Assembly (NCBI GenBank): GCA_019636235.1
Contig: JAHBXW010000010.1
Coordinates: 113,097 to 177,096, forward strand
Length of the DNA stretch: 64,000 nt
Source of the DNA: Planctomyces sp.
Lineage (GTDB): Bacteria > Planctomycetota > Planctomycetia > Planctomycetales > Planctomycetaceae
Direction of reading: 5' to 3'
The translations under genes and the position numbers were made by a program. Under the pieces are notes generated by a model that saw only the letters and a program-made list of their open reading frames with translations, did no database searches and had not been told where the DNA came from. Shown here in pieces: positions 1-9,364 of the stretch; within the stretch, counting starts at the first letter, position 1, and every line of letters starts with the position of its first letter.

Positions 1-1
1 C

Positions 2-475
2 GTGGCCTCCGGACACAAGGTCGTCGACCTCGAGATCGACGGCGCGACCGAGAAGGTGCTGCTCCGCGAAGTCCAGTGGGACACCTTCGGCAATCACCTG
101 CTGCACCTGGACTTCATGCGGATCGACGCCGAGCAGCGGATCCTCGTCGACGTCCCGATCCACCTCCGGGGCACGGCCCCGGGCATCGTCGCCGGCGGCA
201 TCCTGGAGCAGCCCCTGCACGCGCTGCACGTCGACTGTCTGGCGATCGAAGTTCCAGACGAAATCGCCGTGCGGATCAACTCGCTCGACATCGGGCAGTC
301 CATCCACGTCCGCGATCTGACCGACCTGCCGCCGTCCGTGGTCATCAAGAACCCGGCCGATGCGGTCATCGTGCACTGCGTCAAGCCGTCGGCCGTCGAG
401 GATGTCGCCGCCCCGACGCCTGGCGGGGTCGAACCGGAAGTCATCGGCAAGAAGAAGGACGACGGCGAGGGCTGA
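2..475 (+). CDS. rplY: 50S ribosomal protein L25 (TL5/CTC family), 5'-partial
   Basis: Binds 5S rRNA in the large ribosomal subunit. The visible 157 residues cover the end of the 5S-binding domain (VLLREVQWDTFGNHLLHLDF, typical of L25) and the C-terminal TL5/CTC beta domain, ending in a lysine/acidic tail. Family members are about 200 residues, so the gene probably begins upstream of the window; the GTG at base 2 is only the first in-frame start codon visible. A rho-independent terminator lies about 30 bases after the stop. In many bacteria pth follows rplY, but here the transcription unit ends. Family assignment is confident; the true start is not visible. Confidence 0.9.
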   Translation: MASGHKVVDLEIDGATEKVLLREVQWDTFGNHLLHLDFMRIDAEQRILVDVPIHLRGTAPGIVAGGILEQPLHALHVDCLAIEVPDEIAVRINSLDIGQSIHVRDLTDLPPSVVIKNPADAVIVHCVKPSAVEDVAAPTPGGVEPEVIGKKKDDGEG

Positions 476-506
476 GGCCCGCTTCGCCGACTGGCGCTCG
501 CATTCG

Positions 507-537
507 ACGGCCCCCGACCCCGGGGGCCGTTTTCGTT
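507..537 (+). terminator. Rho-independent terminator after rplY
   Basis: A perfect 10 bp GC-rich stem (507-516 with 521-530) closes a 4-base loop and is followed by the T-rich run TTTCGTTT. It sits 32 bases after the L25 stop codon. This is a textbook intrinsic terminator. Confidence 0.85.
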
Positions 538-634
538 TCATGCCGGTCCTTTCGAATCGGCCGGTTCTTCCGGTCCGAGCGCCGCGCTTCCCGCGCCGAA
601 CGGCCGATCCGGGCCGCGGCCCCCGCCACCCGAT

Positions 635-662
635 TTGACAGCTCCCGGCTGCGGCCTAGCTT
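635..662 (+). promoter_or_regulatory. Putative sigma70-type promoter for the AAA ATPase gene
   Basis: Perfect TTGACA at 635-640, a 16-base spacer, then a weak -10 TAGCTT at 657-662, about 55 bases before the ATG at 718. It lies downstream of the rplY terminator, as expected for a new transcription unit. The poor -10 keeps confidence moderate. Confidence 0.45.
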
Positions 663-717
663 TGCAGCGGGCGAACCGCCCCGGTCCCGCTGACTCCCCG
701 CGCCCGTCGACGCCTCC

Positions 718-2229
718 ATGCCGCTCCGCAATCCGGGTCCGCCCGCCGAGTCTCCCTCTGCCCGGACTTCCTCCCCGGCCGCTGCCGCTGCCGCGTCCGA
801 CCACGAGGCGGCGGAGTCGAGCGCCTGCGAATACGTCAATTCCGGCCGCGGCGGAGTCGTTCGCAGACGCCGCGTGGAAACGCCCGAAGCCATCCGCGGG
901 CACGAACACCTCGCCGCGCTGTTCGAACGTGTCAATTCCCTGCTGGGGGATGCCGTCGGCGAGCAGGAAGAGGGCTTCCGCCCGCGCGTTCCGCAGACCC
1001 TGCAGGAATCCGGCCTGACCGAAGAGGACGTCCAGCGGCTGGTCCTCAAGTACCTGATGCAGAAGGGTTCGGGCAGCGGCCGCGAGATCGCCATCCAGAT
1101 CAAGCTGCCCTTCGGCCTCGTCGATCCGCTGCTGCGGCAGTGGAAGCACGAGCAACTGGTGGCGTTCAAGTCCGCGGCGGAGATGGGGGACTACATCTTC
1201 ACGATCACCGACGTCGGCCGCGAGCGAGCCCGCCGGTACACCGAGGAGTGCACGTACTTCGGCGCCGCACCGGTCTCGCTGCGGGATTACCTGCGGTCGA
1301 TGGAGGCGCAAAGCGTGGCCGGACTGGAGGTCACCGAGGCCGCCCTCAAACGGGCCTTCAACGATCTGCTGGTCCCGGAGGACCTGATGGAACAGCTCGG
1401 CCCGGCGATCAACTCGGGCCGGGGCATGTTTCTGTTCGGTGAGGCCGGCAACGGCAAGACGAGCATCGCGGAGCGAGTGACACGCTGCTTCGGCGACACG
1501 ATCTGGATTCCCCGGGCGTTGGGAATCGACGGCGAGATTATCCGGCTGTTCGATCCTGGAGTGCACGAGGAGGTTGAGACCCCCACGACGGACGGGCTGT
1601 TCGACCTGTCAGGGGTCGATCCCCGCTGGGTTCGCGTTGTGCGTCCGACGGTCGTCGCCGGCGGCGAACTCACGATGTCCGAACTCGAGGTCACGCAGAA
1701 CCCGCAGACAAAGATCTGCGAATCGCCGCTGCAGCTCAAAAGCAACGGCGGCACGCTGGTGATCGACGACTTCGGCCGCCAGACGATGCCCGTCAACGTG
1801 CTGCTCAACCGCTGGATCGTCCCGCTCGAAAAGCGGTACGACTTCCTGAACCTGCCCAGCGGCAAGAAGATCCAGGTGCCATTCGACCAGCTGATCATCT
1901 TCTCGACGAATCTCGAGCCGAAGAACCTTGTGGACGGGGCCTTCCTGCGGCGAATTCCGTACAAGATCAAGGTGCCCGACCCGTCGCCGGCGTTCTACCG
2001 GCGGCTGTGCGAGATACTCGCGCCCAAGCTGGGGCTGATTCACGATCCGGACGCGGTCGACTATCTGCTGGAGACGCATTACGCCGCGGTGGGACGGCCG
2101 CTGCGGAGCTGCCAGCCGCGGGACCTGCTGCTCCAGGTGCGGAACTACTGCACCTACAAGCAGATTCCGAAGCGCGTCACTCGTGAGAGTTTCGATTACG
2201 CGGTGGCGAATTACTTCTCGGTGATGTAA
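718..2229 (+). CDS. AAA-family ATPase with N-terminal winged-helix-like domain
   Basis: 503 residues. Residues 1-60 are low complexity (Ala/Pro/Ser/Arg-rich), so the true start may be further downstream. Residues ~95-190 look like a winged-helix module (begins [20 protein letters not shown]). The C-terminal half is an AAA ATPase: Walker A GEAGNGKT at 241-248, Walker [10 protein letters not shown] at 346-354, sensor-1-like FSTN, and an arginine-bearing FLRRIPYKI segment. A cytosolic nucleotide-dependent regulator or remodelling factor is likely, but the substrate is unknown. I recall similar proteins being widespread in Planctomycetes. Transcribed alone from a TTGACA-type promoter. Confidence 0.8.
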   Translation: MPLRNPGPPAESPSARTSSPAAAAAASDHEAAESSACEYVNSGRGGVVRRRRVETPEAIRGHEHLAALFERVNSLLGDAVGEQEEGFRPRVPQTLQESGLTEEDVQRLVLKYLMQKGSGSGREIAIQIKLPFGLVDPLLRQWKHEQLVAFKSAAEMGDYIFTITDVGRERARRYTEECTYFGAAPVSLRDYLRSMEAQSVAGLEVTEAALKRAFNDLLVPEDLMEQLGPAINSGRGMFLFGEAGNGKTSIAERVTRCFGDTIWIPRALGIDGEIIRLFDPGVHEEVETPTTDGLFDLSGVDPRWVRVVRPTVVAGGELTMSELEVTQNPQTKICESPLQLKSNGGTLVIDDFGRQTMPVNVLLNRWIVPLEKRYDFLNLPSGKKIQVPFDQLIIFSTNLEPKNLVDGAFLRRIPYKIKVPDPSPAFYRRLCEILAPKLGLIHDPDAVDYLLETHYAAVGRPLRSCQPRDLLLQVRNYCTYKQIPKRVTRESFDYAVANYFSVM

Positions 2230-2382
2230 GACTCATGCGGCGACTGTCGCTGGCCCCGGCGCCGGGGGCCGGCCGCGACTGCCCGGGAATTCCCGTTTTA
2301 CCACCGGCCTCGGGTCGCCCCCTGCGGTCCCCCGCCAGCGCCCCTCCTCAGGCGTGACTGTTCCTTCCGTTGGCCCTGCTCC

Positions 2383-2943
2383 ATGACTCATCCCTGGCAT
2401 GACGTGACCCCCGGCGAGCGGCTCCCCCGCGAGTTCACCGCCGTCATCGAGATCCCGATGGGGTCCAGCGTCAAATACGAACTCGACAAGCAGACCGGTC
2501 TGCTCAAGATGGACCGGGTGCTGTATTCCGCCGTGTACTATCCGGCGAACTACGGGTTCATTCCGCAGACCTGGGCCGACGATGACGATCCGCTGGACGT
2601 GCTGGTTCTCTGCCAGGAGCCGGTCGCCCCGCTGACGCTGGTCAGCGCCCGGGCCATCGGGCTGATGACGATGCTCGACAGCGGCAAGATGGACCACAAA
2701 ATCCTGGCGGTCGCGATCAACGATCCCGAGTACGCGGGATTCCAGCAGGCCCAGGAGCTGCCGTCGCACCGGCTGATGATGCTGCGGCGCTTCTTCCAGG
2801 ACTACAAGACGCTGGAAGGCAAGGAAGTGGAGGTCGAGGAGTTCGCGCCGGTCGAAGCCAGCCTGCCGATCATCGAGCAGTCGCTGGAGCTGTACAGCGC
2901 GCGACGGCGTCGCGGGTTCGGGCGCGGCAGCTCCCTGCACTGA
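2383..2943 (+). CDS. ppa: Inorganic pyrophosphatase (family I)
   Basis: Hydrolyses cytosolic pyrophosphate to two phosphates, pulling biosynthetic reactions forward. 186 residues, the usual family I length. Visible hallmarks are the substrate-binding KYE segment (SSVKYELDK), the YYPANYGFIPQT block and the acidic metal-binding signature DDDDPLDVLVL. The C-terminal arginine-rich tail (SARRRRGFGRG) is unusual. The gene stands alone between the AAA ATPase and a truncated ParB-like remnant. The ATG at 2383 is the natural start. Confidence 0.93.
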   Translation: MTHPWHDVTPGERLPREFTAVIEIPMGSSVKYELDKQTGLLKMDRVLYSAVYYPANYGFIPQTWADDDDPLDVLVLCQEPVAPLTLVSARAIGLMTMLDSGKMDHKILAVAINDPEYAGFQQAQELPSHRLMMLRRFFQDYKTLEGKEVEVEEFAPVEASLPIIEQSLELYSARRRRGFGRGSSLH

Positions 2944-2980
2944 CGACCCTGCTGCGAGGGAAGCCCCGGGACGGACCTGG

Positions 2981-3003
2981 ATTGGTCATTGGTCATCAGC
3001 AAT
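2981..3003. repeat. Dispersed repeat with ATTGGTCATTGGTCATCAG core (copy 1)
   Basis: The 19-base core at 2981-2999 recurs exactly at 63970-63988 in the same orientation. Upstream, GCGAGGGAA and CCCCGGG blocks are also shared, although the spacing differs. The core contains a short tandem TTGGTCA/TTGGTCA. The adjacent ParB-like reading frame begins abruptly right after it. Confidence 0.7.
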
Positions 3004-3006
3004 TAG

Positions 3007-3378
3007 GGCGCCAGCGAGGTCGACTGCGTCGTCGTCGACCTCCCGCTCCCGCGCGAGCAGGCCCTCAACATCGCGCTGAACAACAGCGAAGTTGGCGGCG
3101 ACTGGGACCCCGGATCGCTGGCCAGCCTGCTGACCGAACTCGAGGACCTGCCCGACTTTGATCCCACGCTGACCGGTTTCGACGAACAGCAGCTCCGCGA
3201 CCTGTTGTTCGTTCCGACGGACGAGGAATTCGACGACGACGAGGGGGACGAGGAATCTGGCCTGCTGACGATCCGCGTCGAGTTTCCGCCGAATCTCCGG
3301 GGGGTGGTGGAAGCGTCGCTGAATGGCCTTCTGGCCCGGGCGCCGGGCGTGCGGGTGCATGGTCCGCAGGGGGGCTGA
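3007..3378 (+). pseudogene. 5'-truncated ParB/Srx-like phage-type protein remnant
   Basis: An open frame of 123 codons without a start codon; an in-frame TAG stands at 3004-3006. The translation begins mid-domain (GASEVDCVVVDL) and continues ALNIALNNSEVGGDW... and LTGFDEQQLRDLL, which resembles the C-terminal half of phage-associated ParB-like nuclease-domain proteins. The N-terminal half with the expected GGHQR-type motif is missing. The break coincides with the dispersed repeat at 2981-2999. A GC-rich codon pattern is retained, so the truncation may be recent. The family call is by recognition of the pattern, not by search. Confidence 0.65.
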
Positions 3379-3556
3379 ACCCTCGGCCATTGGCGCGCTG
3401 GAACGGCGGGAGGAAGTGTTCTCGGCGTGTTGGAAAACGGTGTGACGTGCCGGTAGGATGCCGCGTCTTGACATTTTCCGCGCGGCTGATGCGCGGCGCT
3501 CACGACGTGTACGAAACACACTCGACCAACATTCAGCCTGGCGGAGACGATCTCCA

Positions 3557-5197
3557 ATGAGCAACGGCAATCAAGTGACCCTGGCGCCGAATGCGTATCG
3601 GCTGCTCTGGGCCGGTTTCATGGCGATCCTTGCTGCGGGCATCGGATTCGCCATTCGCGCGGGCGTGTTCGACATCTGGCGCGCGAAGTACGGCTTCACC
3701 GGGCTGGAAGTCGGACTGATCAACGGCGCGGGATTCACCGGGTTCTGCTTCGGGATCATCATTGGCGGGATCATCGCCGACAAGATCGGCTACGGGAAGC
3801 TGGTCGTCGCTGCGTTCCTGTTCCACGTCTTGTCAGCGGTCGTCACATTCGCCGTTGGCGACGACACGGCTCCCAAGGCGGCGTTTACGTACCTGTGGGC
3901 CGGAACGTTCATCTTCGCGGTCGCCAACGGGACGCTGGAGGCTGTCGCCAATCCACTGATCGCGACGCTGTTCCCCAATAACCGCACGCATTACCTGAAC
4001 ATTCTGCACGCCAGTTGGCCCGCGGGCCTCGTGTTGGGCGGCCTCGCCGGCGCATATCTCGGCGAAGACCTCCAGTGGGGCTGGAAATCGCAGCTCGCCT
4101 TGTTTCTCGTGCCGACGGCTGTCTACGGCCTGATGTTCCTCGGCCAGCACTTCCCGAAATCCGAGGCGTCGGAGAAGGGCCTGAAGCTGGGCGACATGCT
4201 GAAGGATGTCGGCATCCTCGGCGCGGGCGTGATCGGTCTGTTCGTTGGACTGTTCGTCTACTACAGCCTCGGCGATCTGCTGTACGGCTTCACCGACAAC
4301 GCCTTCTTCCAGCAAAGCCAGGGCTGGACCTACGTCGCCATCGCCACAGGCGCCATCGTGTGGGCCATTTTCAGCGGCCTGAGCGGCTTCGCCCTGGGGT
4401 CCGGTCTGCTGTTCATTCTGTTCATCACGCACGCCCTGGTCGGCGCCGTCGAACTCGGAACCGACAGCTGGGCTCAGAACATCACCGGCAACATTCTGAC
4501 GCCGAAGGAAGGCAAGATTCTGTTCGTCTTCACCTCGGCGATCATGTTCGGCCTGCGGTTCTGCGCCGACTTCATCGAGAAGAACTTGAAGCTGTCGCCG
4601 ATCGGCATTCTGCTGGTCTGCTCGATTCTCGCCTGCGTCGGACTGAACGCCGTCGCCGCGATCCAGACGTTCGGCGGGGCCCTCGGTGCGCTCGCGATCT
4701 ACGCCGTCGGCAAAACTTTCTTCTGGCCCACGATGCTGGCCGTCGCCAGCGACCGGTTTCCCCGTACAGGCGCCATTGCGATCAGCGTCATGGGAGGCAT
4801 CGGCATGATGTCATCCGGGCTTCTCGGCTCACCAGGCCTGGGCTACTTCAAAGACCGCTACGCCGGTGAAGAACTCAACCAGGCGTCTCCCGAACTGTAC
4901 GCGGAATACAAAGCGGAAAAGGAAAGCTCGTTCCTGCCGTTCGTGTTCCCCAAGGCGACCGGCCTCGACGGCAAGAAGATTGCCGACATCAAAGCGAAGA
5001 CGCCAGAAACGCAGTCTGATGCCGAAAAGCAGGTCCTGGCGTCCGACATCAAGGGCGACCGGCGCACGCTGATCGCCGACTCCTGGATTCCCGCCACGAT
5101 GGCGGTCATCTATCTGCTGCTGCTCATTTACTTCCGGGCGATTGGCGGGTATCGACCCGTCCACATCGACGGAGAGCCGCAGTCGTCGTCACACTGA
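3557..5197 (+). CDS. MFS transporter, FucP/sugar-permease-like
   Basis: 546 residues when started at the ATG preceded by GCGGAG (start 3557). The frame opens 33 codons upstream, but that stretch ([15 protein letters not shown]...) is not membrane-like. About twelve hydrophobic segments run from residue ~15 to ~530. An internal [12 protein letters not shown] motif matches the MFS loop 2-3 signature. A soluble, charged insertion of ~90 residues ([12 protein letters not shown]... to [11 protein letters not shown]) precedes the last membrane helix. It probably imports a sugar or other small solute across the inner membrane, but the substrate is unknown. A hairpin follows the stop. Confidence 0.8.
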   Translation: MSNGNQVTLAPNAYRLLWAGFMAILAAGIGFAIRAGVFDIWRAKYGFTGLEVGLINGAGFTGFCFGIIIGGIIADKIGYGKLVVAAFLFHVLSAVVTFAVGDDTAPKAAFTYLWAGTFIFAVANGTLEAVANPLIATLFPNNRTHYLNILHASWPAGLVLGGLAGAYLGEDLQWGWKSQLALFLVPTAVYGLMFLGQHFPKSEASEKGLKLGDMLKDVGILGAGVIGLFVGLFVYYSLGDLLYGFTDNAFFQQSQGWTYVAIATGAIVWAIFSGLSGFALGSGLLFILFITHALVGAVELGTDSWAQNITGNILTPKEGKILFVFTSAIMFGLRFCADFIEKNLKLSPIGILLVCSILACVGLNAVAAIQTFGGALGALAIYAVGKTFFWPTMLAVASDRFPRTGAIAISVMGGIGMMSSGLLGSPGLGYFKDRYAGEELNQASPELYAEYKAEKESSFLPFVFPKATGLDGKKIADIKAKTPETQSDAEKQVLASDIKGDRRTLIADSWIPATMAVIYLLLLIYFRAIGGYRPVHIDGEPQSSSH

Positions 5198-5215
5198 TCG
5201 CCGCTCGAACGCACA

Positions 5216-5248
5216 ACAGCCGGTCGGGACTCGCTCCCGGCCGGCTGT
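5216..5248 (+). terminator. Stem-loop downstream of the MFS gene
   Basis: A 14 bp stem (5216-5229 with 5235-5248, one G-T pair) closes a 5-base loop 19 bases after the MFS stop. It is followed by CTTCCT rather than a strong T-run, so it may be a weak terminator or a 3' stabiliser. Confidence 0.55.
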
Positions 5249-5415
5249 CTTCCTGCGCAATCAGCGACTTGCACACGCGGAGCCCGCAATTCGTACAAAG
5301 ACCGCAGCGCATCGCACCCGCGGCACATCACTGACCCGACCCGGAATTCGCCCCACTGATCGGCGACGCGGAACCCCGTCTCCCGAAACTCGCACTGACA
5401 ATTCCGATCGCCACT

Positions 5416-5789
5416 TCATCTCTTCACTCCGAGGGGGTCTGGCCAGGCTCCGAACCAGGCTCCCGAGGCGTCTCCGGCGCGGGAATCGGCACTGTGGCCA
5501 CGACGAAGAAGGGGGCCTGTCCGTTGCGAGTCTCCTCCCCGTACACCGCTTGTGCGGTCCGCTCGAGATTGAGGCGCACGACAGAGAAACCCGGGGCGGA
5601 CACGGAGATTGACAGGCCCTGCAGGGTCAATCTTCCCTCGCCGGACGAACAGCCGATCGCGCTGCCAGAGCGGCACGTCGTCCACCGACAGCGGCACGGT
5701 CCCTTGCTGGTCCGTCGTCCCCGCTGCGCGGACTCTGCGTTCGCATTCGTCACCGCGACCCACTCTGGAGAATCGGCGCGCCGACTCAA
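5416..5789 (-). pseudogene. Decayed hypothetical gene, probable frameshifts
   Basis: Two overlapping minus-strand frames alternately look protein-like. One gives WVAVTNANAESAQ, then the other gives TVPLSVDDVPLWQRDRLFVRRG, then the first resumes with LTLQGLSISVSAPGFSVVRL. Joined, they read as one beta-rich C-terminal domain that would need two compensating shifts, one near 5725 and one near 5640. The ending resembles C-terminal beta-sandwiches of secreted glycoside hydrolases, but that is only an impression. Alternatively one frame is a genuine short protein of 121 residues (5424-5789). Confidence 0.35.
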
Positions 5790-5808
5790 CCCCTGGCGCT
5801 CGTGTCCG

Positions 5809-6384
5809 TCAGCCTTGAGGTCCGCCCTGCTGCGACAATCTCAGCCCTTCCGCGTACACACGTTTCAACACCGGATGTTCCAGCCACTTCTCAAACACGA
5901 CATCGACGCCCGGCATCGGCAGCAGATGTTCCAGCACGACTAACAGCACCAAGTCGGATGCGTCGCTCGGCCATTTCTTCAGTACGCCCTCTAATCCAGT
6001 GGCGATTGCATTGACTGCCTTGCTGGATGATTTGCGACGCCTCCAGCAGATGACGAACAGCGCGCGTATGTACAACAGTGCATCAAATGCGCTCAACGCA
6101 GCCGTGGCGCATTCGACAACCTTGAACAGGCGAAACGCCAGCCGGCGAGACGCGTGTTCCACAACGTCCTCGTCGATGGAATCAACGTTGGACGTCATCA
6201 GCCAGGCCACTGCGTCTGTTGCGGACGGGCTCTCGTCGCGCAGCCAACGGTCGACAATGTCCGAAGTGATCGTTTCGCACCCGGCTGCAGCAAGCCGCAC
6301 TTCCTTCCACACCGGATTTTCTGACTCACGCTCCCAGCCTTCATCAGTCGATCCGCCGCCACATGCATAATCACCGCGGTTCAT
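5809..6384 (-). CDS. Hypothetical protein
   Basis: 191 residues from ATG 6384 (an in-frame ATG 15 bases upstream is an alternative). I do not recognise a family. It looks mostly helical, with an Asp/Glu-rich first half (SIDEDVVEHASRRLAFRLF), a moderately hydrophobic middle (TAALSAFDALLYIRALFVICW) followed by RRRKSSSK, and a second hydrophobic stretch (DLVLLVVLEHLLPMPGVDVVF). Base composition is visibly less GC-rich than neighbouring genes, suggesting acquisition from elsewhere. It sits 20 bases upstream (in its own direction) of the decayed frame 5416-5789. Confidence 0.5.
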   Translation of the reverse strand: MNRGDYACGGGSTDEGWERESENPVWKEVRLAAAGCETITSDIVDRWLRDESPSATDAVAWLMTSNVDSIDEDVVEHASRRLAFRLFKVVECATAALSAFDALLYIRALFVICWRRRKSSSKAVNAIATGLEGVLKKWPSDASDLVLLVVLEHLLPMPGVDVVFEKWLEHPVLKRVYAEGLRLSQQGGPQG

Positions 6385-6551
6385 CACTGCCCCGCCCATC
6401 GGGGTTGAGTTGGACCATATTCGCCCTGTTGCCGGGCCAGGCGCGCGGTGGCTGAGTTCCGCTGGCCCGGTTCCCAGTTCAGATTCTCAAGGCTTCGCCG
6501 GTGTCCGTCCGACGCACTTCGATCGTTGGCCGCGCATCCCGCGCCCCGCCG

Positions 6552-9026
6552 TCAATGGTTGAACAGGAACTCCTTCGTGTTCACCAGCGCCCACAGGATG
6601 TCCTCCCACGCCGTCTGAGGGGCGTCCTTGTGCTTCTCGATGTGCGTCAACGCGATCTGCACTTCTTCGGCCACCGGCTCCCGCGCGTACACCCAGCGGT
6701 ACAGCTCGCGGACCTTCTCTTCCGTCGACCGGGAGGCGTCCGCCGCCAGCGTCGCCGCCCGACCGCCGCCGCCGCCGATCTTGTTCTGCACTTCGCTGCT
6801 GTTCAGCAGGTGCAGGCTCTGCGCGAGGTTCGCCTCCTGCGAGCGTTCGCATTCGCAGGCGGTGTCTCCCTGCGGCTGGCCGAAGACCTTCAGGAAGTAG
6901 GGCGCCGCCGAGGTTTCCGGCAACTGCACGGCCCGGGTTCCCGCCGGCAGGCCGCTGTAGCCCTGGCTGCTGTTCGTCACCTGGTGGAAGGCGTCGTACA
7001 GGACTTCGGCCGTCAGGCGTTTGGGGTAGTACCGCGAGAAGTTCTGCTTGTCGCGGAGGTTGTCGTCGTTCGGCAGGGCCGTGAGCTGGTAGCTGGACGA
7101 CTGGCAGATCGTCCGCACGAGCTGCTTCAGGTCGAATCCGCTGTCGACGAAGTGCTGCGCCAGCGCTTCGAGCAACTCGGGGTTCGTGGGGGGGTTCGTC
7201 TCGCGCATGTCGTCTTCAGGTTCGACGATGCCGCGGTCGAAGAAGTGCTTCCAGTAACGGTTGACGAGGGCCCTGGCGAAGAACGGGTTCTCGGGCTCGG
7301 CCATCCAGTGCACGAGGTCCAGCCGCGGATCTCGCTCCTCGCCGACGGACAACGGCTCGCTGCCCAGCCCGGTCGGCGGCAGGGGCTTGCCGCTGCGGGG
7401 ATTGGCCGCCTGGGCCAGCCCGACGTTGTGGAACACGCGGCGGTCGCGCGACTGCGTGGAGTTTCCGGCCGCGAGATTCTTCTTGCCGACCCGGCTGAAA
7501 AACGCCGCGAAGCCGAAGTAGTCGTCCTGGCTCCACTTCTCGAACGGGTGGTGATGGCAGCGGGCGCACTGGATGCGGATGCCCAGGAACAGCTGCGCCA
7601 CGTCCTCGACCTGCTGGTTCGTCTCCGCGACCTCGCGGTACCACACGACGGGAGGGCTGTCCGAGACGTCGCCCGAGGCCGTCAGCAGCTCGCCGACGAA
7701 CTCATCGTAGGGCTTGTTCTCGTACAGGCTGTTCCAGATCCACTGGTGGAACGCCAGCGTGCCGGGCGCGTCCTCGTCCTGCCGCTTCTTGTTCCGCAGG
7801 ACCGCGTTCCATTTGTTGGCGAACAGGTCGGCGTACTCGGGGCTGTCCAGCAGTCGATCGACCAGCCGGGCGCGCTTGTCCGGCAGCGGGTCCGACAGGA
7901 ACTCGCGAACCTCCTGCTCGGTCGGCAGCCGCCCCGCGACGTCGATCGACACGCGGCGGAGGTACGTCGCATCGTCGGCCAGCGGCGAAGGGGGCACGCC
8001 CAGCACCTTCAGCTTGCCGAACACATGTTCGTCGACAAAGTTGGCGACCGGCGGCGTCTCGGCCACCTGCAGCCCCAGCGGGATCGTGGCCCGGAACGTC
8101 GAGACCTGACCCTGGTAGCGGGCCATGATGGCGACTTCGCCCGCGAGGTCGTGAGTGGACACCAGCCCCGTGACGCTGGACTCGGCAAGTTCCGTGTCGT
8201 TCGGTTCGAACAGCGCCATGCGGGTCACGTCGTCCACCGACCCGTCGCTGTACGTCGCCAGCACCGCCAGTTGCTGACGGCCGTTGCGGTCCAGCACGCG
8301 CTGCGAGGGATAGCATTTGATGCCCGTCACGACGGGGTCGTCCGCCTGGCCGTGGGGCATGCCCTGTTCGATCCAGCGATACAGCAACCGGTATTCGTAG
8401 CTGTCGGCCTCCATCCGCTTGCCGCCGCCGTGGGGCGACTGACCGGCCCCTTTCTGCAGCAGCAGGCTGCGCTCGGGAGCGTTCGGAAACAGCCGCCGGC
8501 CGCGTCCTTCCTTCACCAGGAATTCGTAGTCGTCCTCGGGATAGAAGCCGAGCAGCGACAGCTTGAAGCCGTTCTGCCCGCTGGCCTTGCCGTGGCAGCC
8601 GCCGCCGTTGCAGCCCAGCTTGGTGAAGACGGGAACCACCTGATTCGTGAAGTGCACCGGCACCTGCGTGGCCACGTCGGAGACCTGCACTTCGACGCGG
8701 CTGGCGTTGCCGGCGGCGGCTGCGGTGATCGTCGTCACGCCGTCGGCCAGCGGAGTCATCAAACCGGTTTCGTCGATGCGGACGATGCCTTCCGGTTCGG
8801 CCGTCCACTGGGCGCGGTCCGTCACGTCGAGCAGCCGCCCGCCCGCGGCTTCGCCGGTGACCAGCAACTGGACGCGGGCGTCCCGCCCCCGCAGGGACAG
8901 CTTCCCGGTTCCGAGGTCCGGTTCGATCCGCAGTGCGGACAGTGAAACGTCCTCGGCGGCGATCGCGGGGGCCGCGGGAATCAGCAGGAGGGCGAATGCG
9001 GCCAGTGGCCAGAGCCAGCAACGCAT
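6552..9026 (-). CDS. Secreted DUF1549/DUF1553 protein with Ig-like domain and haem-type motifs
   Basis: 824 residues from ATG 9026, chosen because a clean signal peptide follows (MRCWLWPLAAFALLLIPAAPAIAA). Residues ~26-120 look like a bacterial Ig-like (BIG2) domain. A CNGGGCH motif (C139, C144, H145) has four residues between the cysteines rather than the usual two. Next come the DUF1549 region (YLRRVSIDVAGRLPTEQEV) with a second motif CARCHHHPFEKW, and a DUF1553 region (ALVNRYWKHFFDRGIVEP). These families are expanded in Planctomycetes and presumed periplasmic, linked by genome context to polysaccharide breakdown, but their biochemistry is not established. A good promoter lies upstream. Confidence 0.88.
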   Translation of the reverse strand: MRCWLWPLAAFALLLIPAAPAIAAEDVSLSALRIEPDLGTGKLSLRGRDARVQLLVTGEAAGGRLLDVTDRAQWTAEPEGIVRIDETGLMTPLADGVTTITAAAAGNASRVEVQVSDVATQVPVHFTNQVVPVFTKLGCNGGGCHGKASGQNGFKLSLLGFYPEDDYEFLVKEGRGRRLFPNAPERSLLLQKGAGQSPHGGGKRMEADSYEYRLLYRWIEQGMPHGQADDPVVTGIKCYPSQRVLDRNGRQQLAVLATYSDGSVDDVTRMALFEPNDTELAESSVTGLVSTHDLAGEVAIMARYQGQVSTFRATIPLGLQVAETPPVANFVDEHVFGKLKVLGVPPSPLADDATYLRRVSIDVAGRLPTEQEVREFLSDPLPDKRARLVDRLLDSPEYADLFANKWNAVLRNKKRQDEDAPGTLAFHQWIWNSLYENKPYDEFVGELLTASGDVSDSPPVVWYREVAETNQQVEDVAQLFLGIRIQCARCHHHPFEKWSQDDYFGFAAFFSRVGKKNLAAGNSTQSRDRRVFHNVGLAQAANPRSGKPLPPTGLGSEPLSVGEERDPRLDLVHWMAEPENPFFARALVNRYWKHFFDRGIVEPEDDMRETNPPTNPELLEALAQHFVDSGFDLKQLVRTICQSSSYQLTALPNDDNLRDKQNFSRYYPKRLTAEVLYDAFHQVTNSSQGYSGLPAGTRAVQLPETSAAPYFLKVFGQPQGDTACECERSQEANLAQSLHLLNSSEVQNKIGGGGGRAATLAADASRSTEEKVRELYRWVYAREPVAEEVQIALTHIEKHKDAPQTAWEDILWALVNTKEFLFNH

Positions 9027-9142
9027 GGACGGGTCTCCAGCGAAATCGGCGGGTGGCCGCGATGTCCATTCGGCGGCCGAATTCAGGCAGGATCGATCGG
9101 CCGGCAGCAGGCGGGACAGGAAACGCGGCCGATCTGTTCTCC

Positions 9143-9170
9143 AACATATCAACGGCTGTTGTTATGTCAA
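9143..9170 (-). promoter_or_regulatory. Sigma70-type promoter for the DUF1549/DUF1553 gene
   Basis: On the minus strand a perfect -35 TTGACA (9165-9170) is followed by a 16-base spacer and a -10 TATGTT (9143-9148). The ATG at 9026 is about 110 bases downstream of the expected start of transcription. Confidence 0.6.
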
Positions 9171-9299
9171 TCAGGAACGGTGTTTAGGGAGGGATCGATC
9201 AGGGAAATCCGGGGGCGGGGGCCGGTTGGACGAAAGACTCCGGATGCGGACCGGCCCGGGGCGCGGCGTCCGCGGAAGCGCCTGAGTGACGGGCGCACG

Positions 9300-9332
9300 A
9301 AAAAACCCGGCGGGACGCCTGTCCGGCCGGGT
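9300..9332 (-). terminator. Rho-independent terminator after rpsI
   Basis: On the minus strand a 7 bp stem ACCCGGC/GCCGGGT, extended by an inner GGA/TCC pairing, is followed directly by six T residues. It lies 33 bases past the rpsI stop and closes the rplM-rpsI operon. Confidence 0.85.
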
Positions 9333-9364
9333 CGAAGATGCGATGGCGAGGGAAGCAGCCGCGA

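Noticed and set aside
3468..3473. TTGACA upstream of the MFS gene taken as a promoter
   Set aside because: No -10 with fitting spacing follows; the region is GC-rich with only TGATGC at 13 bases.
6501..8945. Long plus-strand frame of 814 codons opposite the DUF1549/DUF1553 gene
   Set aside because: It is a shadow frame produced by high GC; it is full of Arg/Val/Gln/His and has no motif, while the other strand carries a signal peptide and named domains.
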